A DNA stretch of 64,000 nt from Deinococcus taeanensis (lineage in GTDB: Bacteria > Deinococcota > Deinococci > Deinococcales > Deinococcaceae), in the NCBI RefSeq assembly GCF_020229735.1, contig NZ_CP083455.1, forward strand, positions 2,011,001 to 2,075,000, written 5' to 3'. Positions 1 to 17,164 of the stretch are shown piece by piece. The notes under the pieces are model-generated. The model was not told the DNA's origin, searched no databases, and saw only the letters and a program-made list of their open reading frames with translations. The position numbers were made by a program, and so were the translations under genes. Every line of letters begins with the position of its first letter. Position 1 is the stretch's first letter.

Positions 1-442
1 GGAAGCGGTGGAACTGCGTGAGGGCGGAAAGAAGGAAACAGTCCGCCGCAAGTTGTTCCCCGGGTACGTGTTCGTGCAGATGGACGTCGAGGATGACGAC
101 GCGCCGGGCGAACTGGGGGAGTCGTGGGAAGTCGTGCGCGGCACCAACGGCGTGACCGGCTTCGTCGGCACCGCGACGCGTCCTGTGCCTCTGTCCCATG
201 ACGAGGTGCAGCGTCTGCTCGCCTCGGTGGGTGTGGCTGCTCAGCCTGTCGTGGAAGAAGCGCCACGCGTGAAGATCGACTTCAAGGCGGGCGACATGGT
301 CCGCGTGACTGGTGGTCCCTTCGCGGACTTCAGTGGCGTCATCAGCGAAGTGAACATTCCGCAGGCGAAGGTCAAGGTGCTGGTCAGCATTTTCGGCCGT
401 GAAACGCCGGTGGAGTTGGACTTCAGCCAAGTCGCCAAGTAA
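1..442 (+). CDS. nusG: Transcription termination/antitermination protein NusG (5' end missing)
   Basis: NusG binds RNA polymerase, suppresses pausing and links it to Rho or the ribosome. The frame is already open at the window edge (E-A-V-E-L-R), so the true start lies upstream and a GTG at 8 is not the start. The NGN core is visible in [12 protein letters not shown] and in the '[10 protein letters not shown]' segment. The C-terminal KOW domain is complete, with the [19 protein letters not shown] motif near its start. It is followed by rplK and rplA, the usual bacterial nusG-rplKA order. Sure about the family; about 145 residues are visible. Confidence 0.97.
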   Translation, partial: EAVELREGGKKETVRRKLFPGYVFVQMDVEDDDAPGELGESWEVVRGTNGVTGFVGTATRPVPLSHDEVQRLLASVGVAAQPVVEEAPRVKIDFKAGDMVRVTGGPFADFSGVISEVNIPQAKVKVLVSIFGRETPVELDFSQVAK

Positions 443-471
443 GCATCTGCACCCGCTGGCCCGGACCCCGC

Positions 472-500
472 TTGGCAAAACAGGCTGGGGAAGGTAAAAT
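472..500 (+). promoter_or_regulatory. Promoter of the rplK-rplA operon
   Basis: TTGGCA (472-477) and TAAAAT (495-500) are separated by exactly 17 nt, close to the housekeeping sigma consensus. Transcription would start near 507, giving a leader of about 108 nt before rplK. In other bacteria the rplK-rplA mRNA leader is where L1 represses translation; I did not identify an L1 site here. Confidence 0.7.
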
Positions 501-614
501 CGAAAAGTTGCTGTCATGTCACGCCCGGACCCAGTCCGGCGGGCAGGCCAGAACTTAGCGTCAGCACCCCGGACGGCACACGCTGCCGGTCAGGGGGAGC
601 TAAGGAGGAATCAC

Positions 615-1041
<427 letters not shown>

Positions 1042-1049
<8 letters not shown>

Positions 1050-1743
1050 ACACGGCAAACGGTACAACGCGCTGACCGCCAAGGTTGACCGCAACAAGCA
1101 GTACACCATCGACGAGGCCGCCGCGCTGGTTCGTGACATCGCCACGGCGAAGTTCGACGAGACGGTCGAAGTGCACTTCCGCCTCGGCATCGACCCCCGC
1201 AAGAGTGACCAGAACGTCCGCGGGACGGTCGCGCTGCCTCACGGCACCGGCCGCACCGTTCGCGTCGCCGTGATCACCAAGGGTGACAACGTGCAGGTCG
1301 CTGAAGCGGCGGGCGCCGACGTGGTCGGCAGTGATGAACTGATCGAGCGCATCGCCGGCGGCTTCATGGACTTCGACGCCGTGGTGGCCACGCCTGACAT
1401 GATGGCCCAGGTCGGTCAGAAGCTTGCGCGTCTGCTCGGACCGCGCGGCCTGCTGCCCAACCCCAAGAGCGGGACCGTCGGTCCCGACGTCAGCGGCATG
1501 GTGCGCGGCCTCAAGGCCGGCCGCATCGAGTTCCGTAACGACAAGACCGGCGTGGTCCACGCCCCCATCGGCAAAGCCAGCTTCGACCCCAGCAACCTCA
1601 GCGCCAACTACAGCGCGCTGATCAGTGCGCTGGAAGCCGCCAAGCCCGGCAGCACCAAGGGCGTGTTCCTGCGCAGTGCCTACCTGACCACCACCATGGG
1701 GCCCAGCATCCAGCTGACCCTCAGCGGCGGCAGCCAGGCCTGA
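1042..1743 (+). CDS. rplA: 50S ribosomal protein L1
   Basis: L1 binds 23S rRNA at the tRNA exit side and in many bacteria represses its own operon by binding the mRNA. The 233-residue length is normal. The conserved block [18 protein letters not shown] begins about residue 129, followed by [22 protein letters not shown]. Its ATG lies inside the end of rplK (8-nt overlap), so the two are one transcript translated in coupled fashion. Confidence 0.98.
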
Positions 1744-1938
<195 letters not shown>

Positions 1939-2436
1939 GTGGCGAACGAAAAGAACCAGCAGACCCTCAGCAGCCTTAAGGGCAGCCTCTCGGGCGTCGA
2001 GACGTTCTACGTCGTTGACTACCAGGGCCTGACCGCCGGACAGCTGAGCAAACTGCGCCAAGACATCCGCGAGAAGGGCGGGCAGCTCATCGTTGCCAAG
2101 AACACCCTGATCAACCTGGCCCTGCAGGACGGCGGCCGCGACTTCGCGGACGCCCTCAAGGGCCCCAGTGCCGTCGTTGTCGCTCAGGAGGACCCCGCCG
2201 GGGTCGCCAAGGCGCTCAGTGACGCCGCCAAAGGCAACGACAAGGGCATCCCGACCGTGAAGGCCGGCTTCGTCGAAGGCAACCGCGTGGACGTGAAAGT
2301 TGTGGAACGTCTCGCCAGCCTCGGCAGCAAGCAGAGCCTCCAGGGCGAGCTGGTGGGCGTGCTCAGCGCGCACCTCAGCAGCTTCGTGGGCATCCTCGAA
2401 GCGTACAAAGACAAACTCGAAGGTCAGGGCGCCTGA
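1939..2436 (+). CDS. rplJ: 50S ribosomal protein L10
   Basis: L10 anchors the L7/L12 dimers on the stalk. The 165-residue product has the expected layout: an N-terminal rRNA/L11-binding domain ([20 protein letters not shown], then [11 protein letters not shown]) and a C-terminal helix ([21 protein letters not shown]) that binds L7/L12. The start is GTG with AAGGAGGT seven bases upstream. rplL follows after 63 nt, the usual rplJL pair. Confidence 0.97.
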   Translation: MANEKNQQTLSSLKGSLSGVETFYVVDYQGLTAGQLSKLRQDIREKGGQLIVAKNTLINLALQDGGRDFADALKGPSAVVVAQEDPAGVAKALSDAAKGNDKGIPTVKAGFVEGNRVDVKVVERLASLGSKQSLQGELVGVLSAHLSSFVGILEAYKDKLEGQGA

Positions 2437-2499
2437 GCGCCCCGCGTGCCTCACCCGGCACGCCCTGCACCACCCACTTCATTTTCGGAGGAACACATC

Positions 2500-2862
<363 letters not shown>

Positions 2863-2884
2863 GTCCCCCTTCACCGGGAGTGCA

Positions 2885-2909
2885 CCCTCAGCTTCGGCTG
2901 GGGGTTTTT
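2885..2909 (+). terminator. Intrinsic terminator after rplL
   Basis: CCCTCAGC and GCTGGGGG pair (one T-G wobble) around a TTCG tetraloop and are followed by TTTTT. This is a textbook Rho-independent terminator 22 nt after the rplL stop. It also stands at the end of the converging gene at 2914. Confidence 0.9.
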
Positions 2910-2913
2910 CCTT

Positions 2914-3555
2914 TTACCGTCGCGGCAGGGTGCCCAGGCCCAGCACGGTCGAGGTGAGGGCCGAGCGCTGCGTCTGTTCAAGCACCTGCCGCACGAAGCG
3001 TGAGATGTCGCGGCGCAGCAGATTGACGCTCTGGGCCGGCAGGTCCGTGCGGGACGCCAGGGCAAGCCGCACCCCGTAGTCGGGATCAGCCGTCAGGGTG
3101 AGCAGCAGCGCCTGCGGCAGCTCGGGGCGGGCGGCAATGCGGGCCCGGACAAGCCAGGCCGGGTGCGTGGCCAGGAGCGCCACTTCCGGGCCACTCAGGT
3201 CAGGCCGGGCGGCCAGCAGGACGAGCTGCTCCACAGGCCCGTGCCGGATCAGGAAGGTCCTGAGCCACGCGGGCAGCTCCGGCTGGCGCACGAAGGCCTG
3301 GAAAGCGCTCACCGGCCAGGCGCGCAGCAGCTGCGGGTCGGCGAGGCGCAGCAGTGGAAGAGCTGGGTTGCACAGGACCTCCCGCGGGAATTCGGCGGCC
3401 AGCTGCCCCAGGACCGGGGCGGGCGTGTTCGGGTGGCCGGCCACCGCCGCCCGGACGTGGGGGTCGCCGTGGGCAGCCAGCTGGGCAAGCTCGGCGGCCG
3501 GGAGGTCGCGGTTCAGTACCGCTGGTGGGAAGGGAGGTTGAGGTTCTCCAGCCAT
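2914..3555 (-). CDS. Helical-repeat protein resembling leucine-rich repeat variant (LRV) proteins
   Basis: A 213-residue protein built of tandem helical repeats of about 24 residues with the pattern 'DPxVRxAVAxHPxTPxxVLxxLA', most clearly at residues 30-55, 118-150 and 158-185. This resembles LRV or HEAT-like scaffolds. No catalytic motif was seen. The ATG lies 43 nt inside the upstream GIY-YIG-like gene, in another frame, so the two are probably cotranscribed and coupled. The block runs against the ribosomal genes and separates rplL from rpoB. Function unknown; a protein-interaction role is an inference. Confidence 0.7.
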   Translation of the reverse strand: MAGEPQPPFPPAVLNRDLPAAELAQLAAHGDPHVRAAVAGHPNTPAPVLGQLAAEFPREVLCNPALPLLRLADPQLLRAWPVSAFQAFVRQPELPAWLRTFLIRHGPVEQLVLLAARPDLSGPEVALLATHPAWLVRARIAARPELPQALLLTLTADPDYGVRLALASRTDLPAQSVNLLRRDISRFVRQVLEQTQRSALTSTVLGLGTLPRR

Positions 3556-3824
3556 AACGCAAGCAGCTCCTTCAGGTCGGCGTGGGAGGGGGCACCTGCG
3601 TCGGTGGGCTGGAGGCTGTCCAGCACTTCGAACGTGAAGGCGGCCGGGCCGTCCTGCTTCCAGTCTCGCTGCAGGGCGGGCGCCCGGTGCAAGGCGTGCT
3701 GTAACTCGAAGCGGACTCTGTTCAGGGAGGCAGATGCGTCGGCGCTGACTCCCAGCAGCGTACGGCCGCTGGGGCGGTGCGTGACCCGGTAGACGCCCGG
3801 GCGGGGCGCGTGGGGAGGCGTCAT
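3513..3824 (-). CDS. Small GIY-YIG-like domain protein
   Basis: A 103-residue protein with a degenerate GIY-YIG start (GVYRVTHRPSGRTLLGVS). It is followed by the helical segment with conserved Arg (LNRVRFELQHAL) and a late Glu (FTFEVLDSL), the layout of the single-domain GIY-YIG superfamily. The second half-motif reads LLG instead of YIG, so nuclease activity is uncertain. It overlaps the DUF2239 gene by 4 nt (ATGA) and the downstream repeat-protein gene by 43 nt, so all three form one operon. Confidence 0.7.
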   Translation of the reverse strand: MTPPHAPRPGVYRVTHRPSGRTLLGVSADASASLNRVRFELQHALHRAPALQRDWKQDGPAAFTFEVLDSLQPTDAGAPSHADLKELLALWLENLNLPSHQRY

Positions 3825-4375
3825 GCGTCGGCGAGGGCCGGAGCGGCGAGGTACAGGGCGTGCGCGCGCACGTCGGCGGGCCAGCCAGCCAGGTGAACCT
3901 CGAAGCGTGCGCGGTCCCCGGCGTACAGGGCGCGGGTGGCGTCTTCGAAGCCGGGAAGATCCCCGCCGACGGTGCTGAGAAACCGGTCGGTGGCCGCCTG
4001 GGCCTGGGCCCGGCGCTCGCCGTCGGGATCAGCCCTGCGGGCTTCGTCGATCAGGCGGCGCAGCGTGGCGGACGCGCCGGACCGCTGGCGTTCCAGCCAT
4101 GCCCAGTGGCGTGGCAGGAGGCTCACCTCGCGTGACACGACGCCCAGTTTGGGGCGGCCGGGACCGCTGCGCTGGGGCTCGGGGGCGTGGCGGGCCAGCA
4201 CTTCATCAAGCGTGCCGCCCAGGTCGAAGTCGACGCTGCGGCCGGTCAGATCATCGACCACCAGAGTGCGGGCGTGGTGCGAGCGGGCGTGCAGGAAAGT
4301 CAGGGTCGCTTCGAGGGGTGCGGTCAGGAGGCGGGTGTGCTGTTCAAAAACGGTGTACGTTTGAGGGTCAGACAT
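3821..4375 (-). CDS. DUF2239 family protein
   Basis: The 184-residue product matches my memory of DUF2239: an N-terminal 'RTLVVDDLTGRSVDFDLGG' segment and a central 'GPGRPKLGVVSREVSLLPRHWAWL' motif followed by a helical C-terminus. The RPKLGVV..EVsLlPRHW block looks like a nucleic-acid- or regulator-type helix pair, but no function is established. It is the first gene of a three-gene operon. Its start is directly behind a TAATAT -10 box (6 nt), so the mRNA is probably leaderless, and two operator-like repeats cover the promoter. Confidence 0.75.
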   Translation of the reverse strand: MSDPQTYTVFEQHTRLLTAPLEATLTFLHARSHHARTLVVDDLTGRSVDFDLGGTLDEVLARHAPEPQRSGPGRPKLGVVSREVSLLPRHWAWLERQRSGASATLRRLIDEARRADPDGERRAQAQAATDRFLSTVGGDLPGFEDATRALYAGDRARFEVHLAGWPADVRAHALYLAAPALADA

Positions 4376-4380
4376 GATCC

Positions 4381-4426
4381 AATATTACCCGGGAGAAATT
4401 GCAGAGACAATATTCCCTGGGTAATA
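4381..4426 (-). promoter_or_regulatory. Promoter of the DUF2239 operon with two overlapping operator-like repeats
   Basis: On the minus strand TTGTCT and TAATAT are spaced 17 nt apart, with TAATAT six bases before the ATG. The sequence GTATTACCCAGGGAATATTG covers the area upstream of and into the -35 box, and CTCCCGGGTAATATTG covers the -10 box. The cores TATTACCC and GGGTAATA are inverted copies of one another, and both copies end in AATATTG. The layout suggests repression by a dimeric regulator; the regulator is not in the window. Confidence 0.55.
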
Positions 4427-4471
4427 CAAATGGCCTGTGTGCCCGCCAGCCCATCTGTTCAGCCGGAGCGC

Positions 4472-5263
4472 CTACTTCACCTCCCGCCGCAGTTCCCGGC
4501 CCAGCTGAAACCACTCCCGCTCCTGGCGCCGGTACAGGTTCGTGGCGCGCGCCTCCGTCTTTGCCAGCGCCTCCAGCACAGGCCGGGCCTCCTCACGTCG
4601 CCCCTGGCGAACCAGATACGCCGCGTACCGGGCCCGGGGTTCCTCAGTGGTGGCGGCCGCCATGGCCTGCCGGTAGGTGGCCTCCGCCTCTGCCTTACCC
4701 TGCGCCTCCTGCGCCTGGGCAAGGAGCGTCAGGGTGCGCGTGCGGGTCGCGGCGCTGCTGCGGAGGTCCACGTGCCCCAGTTTGCCCTCCGCGGCGGCCG
4801 GATCGCGCCGCGCCAGGTCCAGCTCCGCGCTGGTGAGCAGCACCACCGGATCATCCGCGTAGATGCCACTGAGCAGCGGCGCCAGCGTGCTCTGGGCCTC
4901 CTCCAGCCGCCCGGCACGGGCCTGCAGCGCCGCGAGGTCCGCTCGGCGCTGCAACGTGTCACTGTCCTCCAGTTCCGCCTGCGCCTCACGGATGCGGGTC
5001 TCCAGCGGCTTCAGGGCTTCCACGCCGCGCGCCACGACCTGCCCGGCCGCGCGGCTCCCGCCACGCGCGGCCGGCAGCAGCACCATATAGGCATACACCG
5101 CCGCGAAGGCCAGCCCGAACAGGCCGCCGAACAGCGCGCCGAACAGCAGCATTACGATCCAGTACACCTGCTGCCGCGTCACCACCGCGTGGATCAGACC
5201 GACAACGGCCAGCAGGCGCAGCGCATTCACAAGCAGGGGCAGATAGGGTTGCAGGGCGTCCAC
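4472..5263 (-). CDS. Membrane-anchored tetratricopeptide-like protein
   Basis: A 263-residue protein with two hydrophobic segments near the N-terminus (about residues 9-27 and 33-63). A long helical region follows (residues 70-260) with TPR-like helix pairs, for example 'RRADLAALQARAGRLEEAQSTL' and 'RYAAYLVRQGRREEARPVLEAL'. The start is GTG at 5263: a TAGCAT box ends six bases before it, which fits a leaderless mRNA. Probably an inner-membrane scaffold with a cytoplasmic repeat domain; no specific function can be assigned. Confidence 0.7.
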   Translation of the reverse strand: MDALQPYLPLLVNALRLLAVVGLIHAVVTRQQVYWIVMLLFGALFGGLFGLAFAAVYAYMVLLPAARGGSRAAGQVVARGVEALKPLETRIREAQAELEDSDTLQRRADLAALQARAGRLEEAQSTLAPLLSGIYADDPVVLLTSAELDLARRDPAAAEGKLGHVDLRSSAATRTRTLTLLAQAQEAQGKAEAEATYRQAMAAATTEEPRARYAAYLVRQGRREEARPVLEALAKTEARATNLYRRQEREWFQLGRELRREVK

Positions 5264-5430
5264 GATCTCATGCTACGGGCCAAGCGGCCCTCAGACGCCC
5301 CGCCCGGCAGTGTGCCCGGCCCGCCACCGGGGTTGATGAAGAGCCCGCCCGGCCCGGACGGATTGATTCGGCGGCGGACGTGAGGCATACTTCCGCTCAC
5401 GAGTGACCCGGAGCGCACGCTGCGGCCCCA

Positions 5431-5460
5431 TTGACCTGTAATGCAGCACAGGCCTATACT
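5431..5460 (+). promoter_or_regulatory. rpoB promoter
   Basis: TTGACC (5431-5436) and TATACT (5455-5460) with an 18-nt spacer form a near-consensus promoter, giving rpoBC transcription independent of the ribosomal-protein genes. The predicted leader is about 160 nt. Confidence 0.75.
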
Positions 5461-5568
5461 GTCCTGTGCTGACCATGATGGGTCGGGCAGGAGTTCTTTG
5501 CGGCGAATGGGTCTGCAAAACTAAGTCTTTGTTCAGGGAACGCGACCAGAAGGGTTGCGCTTCCCACC

Positions 5569-5596
5569 TGCGTCTTTTCCAGCCCCGGAAGACGCA
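5569..5596 (+). promoter_or_regulatory. Hairpin in the rpoB leader
   Basis: TGCGTCTTTT (5569-5578) pairs with GGAAGACGCA (5587-5596) over ten positions (two wobbles) around an 8-nt loop. There is no U run, so it is not a terminator. It ends 30 nt before the rpoB ATG, leaving the Shine-Dalgarno (GAGGTGG, 5618-5624) free. Confidence 0.5.
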
Positions 5597-5626
5597 CGGG
5601 AGATACAGGGTGCGTGCGAGGTGGAC

Positions 5627-9082
<3,456 letters not shown>

Positions 9083-9094
9083 TCCCCAGGCGCC

Positions 9095-9118
9095 GGGAAG
9101 GGCCGCGCGGCCCTTCCC
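9095..9118 (+). repeat. Perfect hairpin between rpoB and rpoC
   Basis: GGGAAGGGCC and GGCCCTTCCC are exact inverted copies around GCGC, making a fully self-complementary 24-mer 12 nt after the rpoB stop. It lacks a U tract. Possible roles are RNA processing, mRNA end protection or partial attenuation between rpoB and rpoC. Confidence 0.6.
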
Positions 9119-9161
9119 ACCTGGACCGCACCGACAACAAGCGTCTCTCACAGGAGAAGCC

Positions 9162-13781
<4,620 letters not shown>

Positions 13782-13786
13782 CGCCG

Positions 13787-13826
13787 CCCACCCGGCAACG
13801 CCGACCCCCACCCCTTGCCGGGTGGG
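13787..13826 (+). terminator. Terminator after rpoC
   Basis: CCCACCCGGCAA (13787-13798) pairs perfectly with TTGCCGGGTGGG (13815-13826). The U run is weak (GGGGTTCGTC), and an alternative inner pairing CCCCCACCC/GGGTGGGGG exists. It lies between the converging ends of rpoC and the DUF1905 gene and could serve both. Confidence 0.65.
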
Positions 13827-13845
13827 GGTTCGTCATGGCGACCCC

Positions 13846-14130
13846 TCAGCCGGGCGTGAGTGTCACGGACACGTCCTGCCCTTCCTCCAGCGCCTCTGCG
13901 CGGCGCACCGCCACCTTCACCGGCAGCAGGTACCCGCCATCCTTCGGGAACAGTGACGTGCGGAACGTCGTCTCCCCTACCGTGGCCCGGCAGGGAATCA
14001 TGCCCCACCCGTACGTCACCAGCCGAGACAGGTCCCGAAGTATCACCGCCTGCGCCTCGGGTACCGCCACAAAGTCATGCGGCGCGGGGCCACGCCAGTG
14101 AAACAGAGACCCACAGAACTCAAGCTGCAT
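13846..14130 (-). CDS. DUF1905 domain-containing protein
   Basis: A 94-residue protein with the DUF1905 pattern: N-terminal 'MQLEFCGSLFHWRGPAPHDF', a central 'TYGWGMIPCRATVGETTFRTSLFP' and a C-terminal 'GGYLLPVKVAVRRAEALEEGQ' segment, a small beta-barrel family of unknown function. An open frame extends to 14199, but I place the start at 14130: the family homology begins there and a TACGCT box ends five bases upstream, fitting a leaderless transcript. Confidence 0.8.
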   Translation of the reverse strand: MQLEFCGSLFHWRGPAPHDFVAVPEAQAVILRDLSRLVTYGWGMIPCRATVGETTFRTSLFPKDGGYLLPVKVAVRRAEALEEGQDVSVTLTPG

Positions 14131-14801
14131 GGCCCAGCGTACCCCCCGGTACGCCAGCTGGAACAGGCTCAGCGGAGCGCCGCGCTCAGAGAGGACCATG
14201 GCCGCCCCAGTTCGGCTTCAGTTGCTGCTCGGTGCCCTTCAGGCCCGCATCGCCCTGGAAGGTCCGGCGTGTCTCCAGGCCCGACGTACGAGTGCCGGGG
14301 AGGCTGGGCCGCTGCCGCACGTGCAGGACTCCGATCCGCACGGTCACTGGCTCACCACCGAGGTGAGCCGTCCACGACTGCCCCGGGGCATGTACACGTG
14401 CTGCCCGCGGCGTGAGCTGCAGATCTCGCATCGTGCCCAGCAGCCCACGCCCGGCGCTCAACACCTGCAGATGGGGCCGGCGATCAGCAGGGCCGGCGCG
14501 GACCATTCCGCTGTGAACTCTCAGGCAGCCGACCCGGCAGGACACTGGACGGCGGGATACTCAGCGTGAGGTGCACCCGACCGTCAGTGGGAAGGGGTGG
14601 CCTGCGCCGTCACCCAGAGAGCCGCCGCCAGCCAGTACGTCAAGCTGGGTAACGCCGCACGGCCCGTCAGCAGGGTCGTTCAACCCATGTGGGCAGGAGC
14701 CAGAAATGCCACAGGGTCTCAGCCTCGTCGCGGAGGGCGTACCTCCTGCACCGGAGCGCAGGGCCGCCACACCCTGTGTCGCCCTGCCCCTGGCGGCAGG
14801 G
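14131..14801. other. 670-base stretch without a confident gene
   Basis: Several overlapping open frames exist on both strands, but none has a plausible start, a recognisable fold or a consistent composition. A minus-strand frame (14186-14545) ends in a fairly protein-like segment ('GEPVTVRIGVLHVRQ') and could be the decayed tail of a lost gene. No RNA or mobile element was recognised. Confidence 0.35.
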
Positions 14802-15335
14802 TCAGCGCACGTCCGGGCTGACTTCACGGATGAGGGTTTCGTCGTACAGGCTGGCGTAGTGCTGGCCGAGGTTCACGAGAAACTGCATTTCCTCCTTGGT
14901 GGTGCGGGCGCTCAGCCGTGTCTCGAAACTCAGGAGCAGCGCCCCGTATGCCAGGGAGCCGGCCCCCGCGATGGCCAGCAGGATCGGGAGGGGGCCGGCG
15001 GCAACACCGAGCAGGGCGCCTCCACCGATCAGGATGCTGGTGAGGACCAGGAGGGCCACGGCCAGGTACAGGGCCGTCATGGCGCGCACGATGATGCGGC
15101 TGCGGCGTGCCAGACGTGGAAGCTGCTGCACGATCATGCGTTTCTCATCTCGGGCCAGGGGCTCCAGGCGCCCGCCCTCCGTGACCAGCACCTTGAAGCG
15201 GGCCGTGAGCTGGCGCACGCGGTCTGTCACGCGGCCCAGACGACTGCTGGTGCTCATGAGCAGTGTCCCGGCGCCGCTGATCAGGACGGCCGGCGTGATC
15301 ATGGCAGTCAGCACCTGCAGGTTCGTGTCGGCCAT
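14802..15335 (-). CDS. DUF2721 membrane protein
   Basis: A 177-residue protein with the DUF2721 layout: an N-terminal hydrophobic segment with 'TPAVLISGAGTLLMSTSSRLGRVTDRVRQL', a cytoplasmic loop, two strong membrane helices around residues 84-104 and 109-133, and a short charged C-terminus. The start at 15335 is preferred over an in-frame upstream ATG because the family motif begins there and TACCGT ends six bases upstream. Function of the family is unknown. Confidence 0.8.
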   Translation of the reverse strand: MADTNLQVLTAMITPAVLISGAGTLLMSTSSRLGRVTDRVRQLTARFKVLVTEGGRLEPLARDEKRMIVQQLPRLARRSRIIVRAMTALYLAVALLVLTSILIGGGALLGVAAGPLPILLAIAGAGSLAYGALLLSFETRLSARTTKEEMQFLVNLGQHYASLYDETLIREVSPDVR

Positions 15336-15484
15336 GCCCTGACGGTACGCGAAAAGGAAGGGTGGACCTCTTCGATAAATCTGCACATTCCCTGCATGGC
15401 GTCTGCACGGGAGGGCGCGATGCTCTGTCTCAGGAAGGAAGGGAGGCAGGGAGCGCACGGCCCCCGACCACAAGGAGAACCACC

Positions 15485-15883
15485 ATGAAAAAGATTCTGC
15501 TGACCGCCGCCGCTGCCCTGAGCCTCGCCACCACCGCTTTCGCCGCCTCTCCGGTCATGGTGTACGCCAGTGACGGGAACGGGAACGAGTATCAGGGGCT
15601 GTACACCGAGTCCAGCTGGATGGCGATTGAGGTGCCGCTGAACGCCCTGGGTGGCAGCGTGCCGAGCAACCTGAGCATCGCCGTGAGCGGCCTGCCGCAG
15701 GGCACCTACGTGACGCTGGACAGCGTGTCCACCGACGGTTCGAACGCACTGCTGTACGTGAGTGTCAGCCGTGACAGCACGGAGACCGCCGTGAACAGCG
15801 TGGCGAACATCCGCGTGCAGTCCGGCGAGACCCTCCTGACCACGGTGCAGATCCCGGTGTACGGAGCCGTGTACGGCGAGTAA
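15485..15883 (+). CDS. Small secreted protein of unknown function
   Basis: A 132-residue protein with a clear Sec signal peptide ([20 protein letters not shown], cleavage expected after AFA). The mature part is about 110 residues of mostly beta-type sequence rich in Ser, Thr, Val and Asn, with no cysteine. The start has a good ribosome-binding site (AAGGAGAA). I recognise no domain; the alternating Val/Ser pattern suggests a small beta-sandwich exported to the envelope. Confidence 0.75.
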   Translation: MKKILLTAAAALSLATTAFAASPVMVYASDGNGNEYQGLYTESSWMAIEVPLNALGGSVPSNLSIAVSGLPQGTYVTLDSVSTDGSNALLYVSVSRDSTETAVNSVANIRVQSGETLLTTVQIPVYGAVYGE

Positions 15884-15905
15884 GTTCACCGCGCAGCTGT
15901 CCGGG

Positions 15906-15934
15906 CCGTCCGTTCCTTCGGGAGCGGACGGTTT
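15906..15934 (+). terminator. Terminator after the secreted protein gene
   Basis: CCGTCCGTTCC (15906-15916) pairs with GGAGCGGACGG (15921-15931), one T-G wobble, around TTCG, followed by TTTCCGTT. It lies 22 nt after the stop at 15883. Confidence 0.75.
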
Positions 15935-15963
15935 CCGTTGTTGGGATGCTCTACCCTGCGGGC

Positions 15964-17112
15964 ATGTGGGTGTCGAAGCGGGCGGGGGCGGTGCCGGGCA
16001 GCGTGTTTGCGTTGATGGACGGAGCGAAGGGGCGGGCACGCGCGGCGGGTCTGGAAGTGATTGATCTGAGTATCGGAAGCAGTGATCTGCCTCCGGCGGA
16101 CAGTGTGCTCGAGGAGCTGAGGGAGGCGACGCGGGACCCCGGGACGTACCGGTACCCGCTGTTCAGTGACACGGCGCCGTTGCGGCGTGCGGCGGCGGCG
16201 TACCTCGCGCGGCGCTTCGGGGTGAGCGTGAATGCAGACGCGGAGGTGTTGCCGCTGATCGGGGCGCAGGAGGGCCTGGCGCACCTGCTGCTGGCGGTGA
16301 CGGATCCGGGGGACACGCTGCTGCTTCCGGATCCGTGCTACCCCCCGTACCTGGGCGCGGCGGCGATCGCGGGGTTGAACGTGGTGACGCTGCCGCTGCG
16401 GGCCGATCGGGGGTTCCTGCCGGACCTGGAGGAACTGCCGGCGGGGCTGCGGCCCCGGGTCTTGCTGCTGAACTACCCGAACAATCCGACGTCAGCGGTG
16501 GCGGACGCGGCGTTCTTCCGGCGGGTGGCCGCGTGGTGCCAGGAGCGCGGAACGCTGCTGGTGCATGATCACCCGTACGCGGAGCTGACCTTCGGAGCGT
16601 ACCGTGCGCCGAGTGCGCTGGAGGCGGGCGTACAGGGCGTGGTGGAGCTGCACTCGCTGAGCAAGACGCATCACATGGGCGGGTTCCGGGTGGGGTTCGC
16701 TGCCGGGGACGCTCAGGCGATTGGGGCGCTGGCGCGGGTGAAGGGCGCCACGGATTTTCATGCGTACCTGGGGATTCAGCGGGCGGCGGCGCATGCGCTG
16801 GGCCTGCCGGATGAGGTAGGCCGGGCGGGCGCGGCGGTGTTCGAGACGCGGCGGGACGCGCTGGTGCCGGCGTTACAGGCGCTGGGGTGGGGGGTGACGC
16901 AGCCGCAGGCCAGTATGTACGCCTGGGCGCGGGTACCGGGGGTGTCGGACAGTGTGGGGTTCGCGGTGCGGGCAGCGGAGCTGACGGGGGTGGCGGTCAG
17001 TCCGGGTGCGGCGTTCGGGCGGGGCGGGGAGGGGTTCGTGCGGTTCGCGCTGGTGCAGCCGCCAGAGGTGTTGCGGGAGGCGGCGCGGCGCCTGGGGTCG
17101 GTGCCGGTGTAG
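15964..17112 (+). CDS. Class I/II pyridoxal-phosphate aminotransferase
   Basis: A 382-residue fold-type I aminotransferase. Visible are the N-terminal '[15 protein letters not shown]' entry, '[30 protein letters not shown]', the PLP-contacting NYPNNPTS, 'HDHPYAEL', the Schiff-base lysine in [15 protein letters not shown] and the Arg of the substrate carboxylate site in FVRFAL near the C-terminus. It resembles LL-diaminopimelate, alanine and aspartate aminotransferases; the substrate cannot be decided from sequence. The ATG at 15964 sits six bases after TACCCT, so the transcript is probably leaderless, which rules against an in-frame ATG at 15946. Confidence 0.9.
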   Translation: MWVSKRAGAVPGSVFALMDGAKGRARAAGLEVIDLSIGSSDLPPADSVLEELREATRDPGTYRYPLFSDTAPLRRAAAAYLARRFGVSVNADAEVLPLIGAQEGLAHLLLAVTDPGDTLLLPDPCYPPYLGAAAIAGLNVVTLPLRADRGFLPDLEELPAGLRPRVLLLNYPNNPTSAVADAAFFRRVAAWCQERGTLLVHDHPYAELTFGAYRAPSALEAGVQGVVELHSLSKTHHMGGFRVGFAAGDAQAIGALARVKGATDFHAYLGIQRAAAHALGLPDEVGRAGAAVFETRRDALVPALQALGWGVTQPQASMYAWARVPGVSDSVGFAVRAAELTGVAVSPGAAFGRGGEGFVRFALVQPPEVLREAARRLGSVPV

Positions 17113-17115
17113 GGC

Positions 17116-17156
17116 GGGGGTGCGCGGGGCCGCTCTGGGCCCGGCCGCGCACCCCC
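17116..17156. terminator. Bidirectional hairpin between converging genes
   Basis: GGGGGTGCGCGG (17116-17127) pairs perfectly with CCGCGCACCCCC (17145-17156). It fills the gap between the ends of the aminotransferase gene and the converging 17165 gene; no U run on either side. Confidence 0.6.
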
Positions 17157-17164
17157 TGTCTGCC

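Noticed and set aside
516..614. Upstream ATG at 516 as rplK start
   Set aside because: It would add 33 residues absent from L11 proteins; a strong Shine-Dalgarno sits directly before the ATG at 615.
14129..14569. 146-residue plus-strand frame
   Set aside because: It overlaps the DUF1905 start region, has no start signal and reads as low-complexity, Pro/Gln/His-rich sequence without a fold.
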